Of a stretch of DNA of 64,000 nucleotides, positions 58,832 to 64,000 are shown piece by piece. The notes beneath the pieces were generated by a model. The model made no database searches. It was not told where the DNA came from and was given only the letters and a program-made list of their open reading frames with translations. Source of the stretch: CBDATG01 sp965200145 (GTDB lineage: Bacteria > Chloroflexota > Dehalococcoidia > Lucifugimonadales > Lucifugimonadaceae); NCBI GenBank assembly GCA_965200145.1, contig CBDATG010000003.1, forward strand, positions 620,001 to 684,000, read 5' to 3'. Both the position numbers and the translations under genes were made by a program. Every line of letters starts with the position of its first letter. The first letter of the stretch is position 1.

Positions 58832-60199
58832 TCATTGTTTCAGGCTGGTGAGGAAGTCGGCGGCGATTTGCGGTGCGTGTTCGGGATCGCCATCTTCGAT
58901 AGCGCGTATCAGTGCGCTGCCGACGACTGCACCGTCGGCGTATGACCCGATTTCGTCGACGTGTTGCTTGTTGGAGACACCGAAACCTACTGCCACTGGT
59001 AGGTCGGTCATTGACTTCACGGACTGGACTAGACGCTGGACATCATTAGAGACCTGTGCTCTTGCGCCTGTTACGCCGAGGACAGATACGCAGTAGACGA
59101 AACCTAACGCCTGTCGGCATGACAGTTCGAGCGCGGCATGCGTAGAGGTGAGTGCGACGAGTGGGACTAGTGCGAGGTTGTGCTTGTTGCAAGCGTCCAG
59201 TAGCGGTTTGGACTCAGCGGCCGGCAGGTCTGCGGCGATGATGCCATCAACGCCGGCTTCTGATGCACGTTGGCAAGCGGAGTCGAGTCCCATCGCGAGC
59301 AACGGGTTGTAGTAGCCCATCAGGACGAGTGGTGTTTCGATGCCGGTGGCACGCAGTGTTGCGACTTGGTCGAACACGTCGGAGGGTTTGATGTCGTTGT
59401 TGAGTGCGACTGCGCTCGAGCGTTGAATGACGGGACCCTCGGCGAGCGGGTCGCTGAACGGGACGCCGATCTCGATGACATCTGCGCCGGCATATACGAG
59501 TGATTTGACGATGTATTCTGTGCTGTCTCGTTCGGGGAATCCTGCCGTGACGAATGGCACGATGGCGGTCTCGCCGCGAGCGCGTGCGGCTTGGAATGCG
59601 TCGGTGATGCGATGTGGTCCGCGGTTCATAGCAAGTCCAATGTTACCTTGCGCGCGTTTACGGATGCGCGGTATCTTCCTGTGACGTAGGTCTAACTTAC
59701 TCCAGACGGAGGGAACGGACCGGAAGGTAACGAGGTGAAATGGGATGTGTACACGGCCGTAGCCGTGGCAGAGGTAGATGAAGAATCCGAATGTAACTAT
59801 GAGCCACAAGTGGTTCCTTACGTACGTGCCGGCGACTTGCTCCCCGGCGAGGGTCAAGAGTATGATCACGGATGCGAAAGTTACAATCCAGACAGGGGCG
59901 ATCGGTCCACGCGGGATTACGCCCAAGCGCAGGACCAGCCACGCGATGACGGCGGTGATACTGGCCAAGGTCGCCAAGAAACCGGCGATGATGAAGTTTC
60001 CCTCGTAGGTGCTTAAGGCTAAATCGAGTTGATAAATCCTAATCCCGTCGATTATCAGTCTCGCAGTTGGGCCGGCGATCCAAAACGTAGCCGCGAATAG
60101 CACCGTGGCGAGGCTGACGAGGAAGCCCTCCTTAACTCCGCTGTCCAAGTCTGAGTGTTCGGAGGCGTCAGCGGTCGGTTGGACTTGGCCAGTGGTCAT
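58832..60199 (-). CDS. trpA: Tryptophan synthase alpha chain, in frame with an N-terminal membrane domain
   Basis: Residues 191-455 of the 455-codon frame are TrpA: MNRGPHRITDAFQAARARGE, the catalytic Glu in DVIEIGVPFSDPLAEGPV, then LVLMGYYNPLL, GVDGIIAADLPA and VSVLGVTGAR. It cleaves indole-glycerol phosphate to indole. TrpA has its own ATG at 59629, and a 265-residue TrpA from there is full length. The preceding 190 codons encode a four-helix membrane protein derived from the CPBP gene at 61374, with no stop before trpA. Either a real membrane-TrpA fusion is made or trpA starts internally at 59629. The latter is more likely for function. No trpB is adjacent. Confidence 0.88.
   Translation of the reverse strand: MTTGQVQPTADASEHSDLDSGVKEGFLVSLATVLFAATFWIAGPTARLIIDGIRIYQLDLALSTYEGNFIIAGFLATLASITAVIAWLVLRLGVIPRGPIAPVWIVTFASVIILLTLAGEQVAGTYVRNHLWLIVTFGFFIYLCHGYGRVHIPFHLVTFRSVPSVWSKLDLRHRKIPRIRKRAQGNIGLAMNRGPHRITDAFQAARARGETAIVPFVTAGFPERDSTEYIVKSLVYAGADVIEIGVPFSDPLAEGPVIQRSSAVALNNDIKPSDVFDQVATLRATGIETPLVLMGYYNPLLAMGLDSACQRASEAGVDGIIAADLPAAESKPLLDACNKHNLALVPLVALTSTHAALELSCRQALGFVYCVSVLGVTGARAQVSNDVQRLVQSVKSMTDLPVAVGFGVSNKQHVDEIGSYADGAVVGSALIRAIEDGDPEHAPQIAADFLTSLKQ
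59630..60199 (-). other. CPBP-derived membrane domain reading into trpA
   Basis: About 190 codons with four hydrophobic helices: LVSLATVLFAATFWIAG, LATLASITAVIAWLVLRLGV, VWIVTFASVIILLTLAG and LWLIVTFGFFIYLCHGYG. It aligns with the CPBP N-terminal half through AWxVLxxGxxPRGxIxP. In the sister copies the same region ends CGCAAG-TAA. Here the equivalent spot reads GCGCAAGGTAAC, so the stop has slipped out of frame and the frame runs on into trpA. The CPBP catalytic residues are missing. Confidence 0.6.
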
Positions 60200-60295
60200 A
60201 TGTTGCGGCCGATCAGACCTTGGTGTCGCGTGGATGCTAGTGCGATGATCGTGATTGCGCTGTGTAGCGCGTGGGATGCGAACGCTACGCCAATG
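60200..60295 (-). pseudogene. Decayed CPBP C-terminal tail, copy 1
   Basis: The minus strand reads IGVAFASHALHSAITIIALAS, then loses the original ending. It matches the CPBP tail ILAIATHALHNAITIIALA at 61374-61450. It is noncoding now, lying between the gene at 60296 and the start at 60199. Confidence 0.6.
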
Positions 60296-60835
60296 TTACT
60301 TGCGGTCGCGAGTACGTGGCGACGGGAGCTTTCTGCGCCTTTCATCCAACATGCGGCGGATGTAGGTGACGGGACCGAGAGTTAAGAGGTGCCATGGAGG
60401 GTGTATGCGTAAACAGCGCAGGCATAGGTAGGCGACAAAAGCGAAGGCAACGAGCAGCCACAAAAGGTTACCGTAGTAAGTGTCCGCGGACGCACCGGCG
60501 AAATTCAGCGGGATGATTATGGCGAGTAGGGTAGTGATCCAGATAGGCATGATGAGTCCGCGTGGCACCTTGGCCAGCCGAAGGACCAGCCATGCGATGC
60601 CAACGATCATGAGCACCAGGACCGTTGACAAGACTGCTGAGATGAAGTTCGAACCGAAGTCGGGCTCGGGGCATTCGATGCACCCGGTGAACTGGAGTCG
60701 ATAGTACGCTGTCCCGCCTGCGATCCAAAACGAGAGCGCGGACAAAGGTGCGACCACGCTGAACAGGATGAGTTCTTTCGAGCAGCAACCCAGGTCCGAG
60801 GGTTCGTCAGTCTGTTGGCCGAGGTCCTGGTTCAA
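60296..60835 (-). CDS. Truncated CPBP-like membrane protein, copy 2
   Basis: 179 residues with a TTG start at 60835. Four hydrophobic segments (LILFSVVAPLSALSFWIAG, LVLMIVGIAWLVLRLAKVP, IWITTLLAIIIPLNFAG, LLWLLVAFAFVAYLCLR) match the CPBP N-terminal half. It lacks the EExxxR, FxxxH and HxxxN protease motifs. It ends RTRDRK plus stop, and a CPBP tail relic follows. It may be a nonfunctional remnant or a repurposed membrane protein. Confidence 0.5.
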   Translation of the reverse strand: MNQDLGQQTDEPSDLGCCSKELILFSVVAPLSALSFWIAGGTAYYRLQFTGCIECPEPDFGSNFISAVLSTVLVLMIVGIAWLVLRLAKVPRGLIMPIWITTLLAIIIPLNFAGASADTYYGNLLWLLVAFAFVAYLCLRCLRIHPPWHLLTLGPVTYIRRMLDERRRKLPSPRTRDRK

Positions 60836-60930
60836 GTGTCGTGGCCGGTCAGGCGACTGTGTCGGTGGTTGCTAGTGCGAAGACCGTGATTGCGTTCTGT
60901 AGCGCGTGGGATGCGAACGCTACGGCAATC
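60836..60930 (-). pseudogene. Decayed CPBP C-terminal tail, copy 2
   Basis: The minus strand reads KIAVAFASHALQNAITVF then ALATTDTVA and stop. It matches the last 24 residues of the intact CPBP gene (HALHNAITIIALAATDTVA plus stop). It sits 3' of the truncated gene at 60931, so the middle of a duplicated CPBP gene was deleted while both ends remained. Confidence 0.7.
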
Positions 60931-61359
60931 TTACTTGCGGTTGCGTGTCCGGCGCGTTGGATGCTGACTTCGGCTGTAATGCAACACTAGGTATAGGTAG
61001 AAGATGCCGACTACCAGGAGGGTGACGGGTAGCCACAAGAAGCCGGTGAGGTAAAGACCAATAGCTGACTCGCCAGAGAAGGATAAGAAGGTGACCACCG
61101 AGGCGAATGTCAATATCCAGACGGGCAAGACGAACCAGCTTGGCATCTTGCCCAAGTGTAGTGTGAGCCATCCGATGCAAGCGAAGATGAGTGCCACGAT
61201 CACGCCCATGGCGGCAAAGATGAAGCCCGCCCCTTCAAACATGCAATTGCAACCAATATGCCGAACCCCTTCCAAGATACTGGATGCTGTCAAACCTGCA
61301 ATGACAAAAGTCAGCGCGAACAGCACGGCGACGATGCAGAGTCGACAGAACTCATTCAT
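60931..61359 (-). CDS. Truncated CPBP-like membrane protein, copy 3
   Basis: 142 residues, ATG at 61359. It has four hydrophobic helices (LCIVAVLFALTFVIAGLTA, MGVIVALIFACIGWLTLHLG, VWILTFASVVTFLSFSG, LWLPVTLLVVGIFYLYLVL) and ends TRRTRNRK plus stop. It is homologous to the N-terminal half of CPBP and to the gene at 60296, and lacks protease motifs. A CPBP tail relic follows at 60836-60930. Confidence 0.5.
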   Translation of the reverse strand: MNEFCRLCIVAVLFALTFVIAGLTASSILEGVRHIGCNCMFEGAGFIFAAMGVIVALIFACIGWLTLHLGKMPSWFVLPVWILTFASVVTFLSFSGESAIGLYLTGFLWLPVTLLVVGIFYLYLVLHYSRSQHPTRRTRNRK

Positions 61360-61373
61360 GTGGTGGTGTCCGG

Positions 61374-62381
61374 TTACGCGACCGTGTCGGTGGCGGCTAG
61401 TGCGATGATTGTGATTGCGTTGTGTAGCGCGTGGGTTGCTATTGCCAAGATCAGAGACTGGGTCTTGTGGTATACGAACGCGAATGCCAGGCCTAGGATG
61501 AATGTGACTGGCAGTATTCCGATGCCTACGTCTGGGGCGAGGATGTGTATGAGTGCGAAGACTGCTGATGTGATCAGTATGGCGGTGGTTGCGCCTAGTC
61601 TTGATGCTAGTCCGGGTAGGGCGAAGCCGCGGAATACGACCTCTTCGCCGATGGGTGCCAGGACGGCGACGGTGATGATGGTGAGTGGGAGTCCTGCCGA
61701 TTCGAGTATGTCAGTTGCGTTGTCAGGGACTTTGATCCAGTCCGGGACATCTAGGCGTTCGACGCCTAGCGACCAGATGGTTACTGCCAAGTATGCGGCG
61801 GCGTATATTCCGATGGCGATTGCGTAGTGCGAGAGCTTGGATGGCAGTCGCAGTTTCAGCCCGTTGGCGGCTTGTGCGAAGCTGCCGCCGTGTTGGCGTG
61901 CGACGATGATGATCAAGTAGGCGCAGAGTCCGTAGATTGCTAGCGATGGTATGACGATGGTCGCGGCGGCGTACTCGAAGTCAGAGTTTGCGAGGAAAGG
62001 TGCGGCAGCGACGATTAGGTAAGTTGCGATCGCGATGGGAATGATGAGTCCGCGTGGCATGTTGCCGATCTTGAGCACCATCCATGCGATTATGGCGGCG
62101 ACGGCTGCCGTCGCGGTGAGAGTGATGGTTGAGACGGCAGTGAAGAAGCTGACGGCGGTCGTCGTGATGCCGGAGAATGGCAGCACTTCGGTATCGCTCG
62201 CGATCTCTTCGTACGGTATCTGTGCTGGGAAGCTCGCGATGATGACGCCGCCTACGAGCAGGACGATTGCGATGGAACCGACGGCGACTTCCTTCACGCC
62301 CCATGCGGTTGCGATGGCCGCGTGAGTAGCGGATTCGCCGACGACTTCGGCGGCGGCGAGTTGGTTGAAACGGTCGTCCAT
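61374..62381 (-). CDS. CPBP family intramembrane metalloprotease (CAAX/Abi type)
   Basis: About 335 residues from the ATG at 62381 (MDDRFNQLAAAEV). An in-frame start at 62600 would add a further TM-like stretch followed by unlikely sequence. About eight hydrophobic helices are seen. Motif 1 is GEEVVFRGFALPG (EExxxR), motif 2 FALIHIL (FxxxH), motif 3 HALHNAI (HxxxN). Such proteins process prenylated proteins or bacteriocins or confer immunity. The substrate is unknown. The half before the protease core is shared with three truncated neighbours, so it is the parent of the series. Confidence 0.85.
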   Translation of the reverse strand: MDDRFNQLAAAEVVGESATHAAIATAWGVKEVAVGSIAIVLLVGGVIIASFPAQIPYEEIASDTEVLPFSGITTTAVSFFTAVSTITLTATAAVAAIIAWMVLKIGNMPRGLIIPIAIATYLIVAAAPFLANSDFEYAAATIVIPSLAIYGLCAYLIIIVARQHGGSFAQAANGLKLRLPSKLSHYAIAIGIYAAAYLAVTIWSLGVERLDVPDWIKVPDNATDILESAGLPLTIITVAVLAPIGEEVVFRGFALPGLASRLGATTAILITSAVFALIHILAPDVGIGILPVTFILGLAFAFVYHKTQSLILAIATHALHNAITIIALAATDTVA

Positions 62382-62691
62382 GTCGGATTCAGGTTTTGGT
62401 CTGTTATGTGGGCACGCTATTCGAGGGGTTGTAAACGTGAAACGCCATCGAACGGACCGTCTGCCATCCTGACGACGTTCGTTCCTATCGGGGTCCGGGT
62501 CAAAGCCTACCCATAACAGCACCCAGCCGAAAGGAATTAGCAGGGTGGCCGCCAACACACCGCCAGCAACTAGAAGTGACTTAGCCCAACCTGATATCAC
62601 AAGAACTTACCGCCTAGAGCTCATGTGAACAGGCATATATCCCCTCTATCTGTATGCGGAGCGCGTGCGTCGCTGAAGTCGGCGGTCGCGC

Positions 62692-63369
62692 TCACGCTGC
62701 CCATGTTACGTCGCCGCATAGGTCTTCCGGGCGTGCCGCTTGGTCCCAGTATGAGAAGTTGGCGGACTCTTCGATGGATGCTGCCATGTTCGTGCTGTCG
62801 CCGTGGCCGGGCAGTACTAACGCCTCGGTTGGGAGTGTGTGCAGTTGTGTGCGGATGCTCGTGAGCATTTGGTCTAGGGCTGCAGGGGAGTCGGAGCGTC
62901 CTGGTCCGCCTGGGAAGAGCGTGTCGCCGGTGAAGACGATTGGCGTTGCACCGGGCTTCTCGGCGGGTAGGAGGTAGCAGGTCGAGCCGGGAGTGTGTCC
63001 GGGTGTGAAGATGCAGCGTAGGTTTATGCCGCCGATGGAGAGCCTCGTGTCGTGGCCAACATCGAACAGGTCGTCGTAGCCGTGTTCGTCTCTTACCTTT
63101 GCCGCGTCATCTGCACCTATGCCCACGGGTGCCGGCCACTCTGCCGTTACGACATCGAAGCCTTGCAGGTGGTCCCAGTGGTTGTGCGTTATCAGGATCG
63201 CCGCGACCGATGTCTTTTGCGCCGCGGCGATGAGTTCGTGCGGTGCGTCTGGCGTGTCAATGATTATGCTGTTGTTGTTGTCTTTGTTGGTGATGAGGTA
63301 GGCGTTGTTTGCAAAGCCCGACACGAAGGCTTCTATGGACACGGTCTCGCCTTCGTGGATGTTGGCCAT
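62692..63369 (-). CDS. MBL-fold hydrolase (glyoxalase II-like)
   Basis: 225 residues, ATG at 63369. The metal motif is ILITHNHWDHLQG (HxHxDH), with FTPGHTPGSTCYLL and VFTGDTLFPGGPGRSD supplying the further His and Asp, and LVLPGHGDST the last His. It hydrolyses thioesters or related substrates in the cytoplasm. The true substrate is not evident. STAS gene upstream by 58 bases, same strand. Confidence 0.92.
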   Translation of the reverse strand: MANIHEGETVSIEAFVSGFANNAYLITNKDNNNSIIIDTPDAPHELIAAAQKTSVAAILITHNHWDHLQGFDVVTAEWPAPVGIGADDAAKVRDEHGYDDLFDVGHDTRLSIGGINLRCIFTPGHTPGSTCYLLPAEKPGATPIVFTGDTLFPGGPGRSDSPAALDQMLTSIRTQLHTLPTEALVLPGHGDSTNMAASIEESANFSYWDQAARPEDLCGDVTWAA

Positions 63370-63427
63370 GGCGTAGGGTTTGTCGTGTGAGGAGTGGCCG
63401 TCGGACCGGCGCCCGAGCCCGTCGGGC

Positions 63428-63865
63428 CTACTTGAAGTATGCGATTACGGCATCGAGGTCTTCGAAAGTTGGCACGATGTGATCGGTTCCGCTGTCTCTG
63501 ATGGACTTTGCGACTCTGCCGTGTGCGCCGTAGATGACGATCTTGCCGCCGGAGCGGACGATGCGCTGGGATGCCATCAGGATGACGCGCAGCCCGTGGC
63601 TGTCGATGTACTCAAGGTCTGTGAGGTCAAGTGCGACTCGTTGCGGCTTGTCTTGCGTCAGGTCGCTTAGGCCGGCGTCGAACGACTCTGCTTCGTCGCT
63701 GTTGCGTAGTCTGCCTGCTACCTCGACGACTTTCAGGTCGTTGCTTTCCATTTCTGCGTGTTGCGGATGTCCGTTTGCCATTCCGTTGCGGCGGCGCGCG
63801 GAGTCGACCTGGTGCTGCAACCTGTCGGTTGCGGTAGCGATCTGTGTGATGATGCCTAGTACCAT
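63428..63865 (-). CDS. STAS-domain anti-sigma factor antagonist-like protein
   Basis: 145 codons. The STAS domain occupies the last 105 residues: KVVEVAGRLRNSDEAESFDA, then RVALDLTDLEYIDSHGLRVI with the conserved Ser that is phosphorylated in SpoIIAA-type proteins, and SGGKIVIYGAHGRVAKSIRD. Start is uncertain: GTG/ATG at 63865 or an internal ATG about 38 codons later. Partner kinase and sigma genes are not in the window. Confidence 0.88.
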   Translation of the reverse strand: MVLGIITQIATATDRLQHQVDSARRRNGMANGHPQHAEMESNDLKVVEVAGRLRNSDEAESFDAGLSDLTQDKPQRVALDLTDLEYIDSHGLRVILMASQRIVRSGGKIVIYGAHGRVAKSIRDSGTDHIVPTFEDLDAVIAYFK

Positions 63866-64000
63866 GGCGTGAGTGTGTGGGTGCGTATGCGGTAGGTTTG
63901 CGTGGCGGTGATTGGTTGCGGCGTGCGTGGGCTGTGCCAGTTGGTAACGCGTCGCGCGCGTGAGTGCTGACGCGTGATTAGGTTAACACATGATTCAGAT

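Noticed and set aside
1..64000. tRNA or rRNA genes, including a selenocysteine tRNA
   Set aside because: I looked for T-loop (GGTTCGAATCC-like) and acceptor patterns and found none convincing.

Overview
The window is a gene-dense bacterial chromosome segment, moderately GC-rich by eye, with housekeeping genes on both strands and many accessory and duplicated genes. No rRNA or tRNA is visible, so taxonomy is inferred from content. Two enolase-superfamily sugar-acid dehydratases, a sulfatase, an RraA-like aldolase, TldD/TldE, lipoproteins with long Thr/Pro/Ala linkers and a dispersed family of about 40 bp repeats together suggest an uncultured Chloroflexota lineage (SAR202 or Dehalococcoidia-like). 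That placement is an inference of moderate strength.

Layout. 1-4500: the 3' part of an ABC importer ATPase, a tiny Gly-rich peptide gene, and two tandem DNA methyltransferase/Mrr-type nuclease fusion genes. 4566-10287: fabF, folC, tldD, tldE. 10295-21027: an accessory block with a HEAT-repeat protein, three paralogues of an unrecognised TPR-like family, a single-chain restriction-modification-like enzyme, a small protein translationally coupled to the third paralogue, and a TcmP/Gp37 pair. 21288-25310: rpe, nth, an enolase-family dehydratase and an M16 peptidase. 25438-26440: an NYN-domain nuclease and two tandem small-RNA-like units with promoter and terminator. 26437-31913: sulfatase, cupin, vsr, RraA, a membrane protein, a palindromic-repeat cluster and an aldo/keto reductase. 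32006-37613: an AAA ATPase with a Cys-x-x-Cys hook, a VWA protein and a zinc alcohol dehydrogenase. 37694-40302: three tandem copies of a divergent two-gene module (CPEC/CGIC mini-protein plus a VSDH-domain protein). 40321-48232: two LRR-metalloprotease lipoproteins, two CDGSH proteins, a second dehydratase, and two adjacent peroxiredoxin-like lipoproteins whose open frames are each split by an in-frame TGA at the redox-active position. 48338-53160: a TolB-like protein with a decayed copy, a second RM-like enzyme and a probable frameshifted gene. 53231-60199: aminotransferase, tyrS, ribF, aroF with a T-box-like leader, aroH and trpA. 60296-63865: a CPBP-family protease with a series of decaying duplicates, an MBL hydrolase and a STAS protein.

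The strongest hidden signal is the selenoprotein pair at 46558-48232. In both genes TGA falls at the first position of a [U]xxC redox motif, the downstream frame stays intact, and a hairpin with the same CAGCU/AGCUG stem lies exactly 15 nt after the TGA. A second theme is recurrent tandem duplication in which the duplicated block carried the tail of the neighbouring gene: a fabF tail between the two methyltransferases, HEAT-gene tails between the TPR-like paralogues, and CPBP tails after each truncated membrane protein. One of the truncated membrane proteins now reads in frame into trpA.

Genes that probably act together are aroF/aroH/trpA and tyrS (aromatic amino acid metabolism), tldD/tldE (one protease complex), TcmP/Gp37 (a co-occurring pair), and the RM-like, AAA, NYN and vsr genes (defence and DNA or RNA processing).
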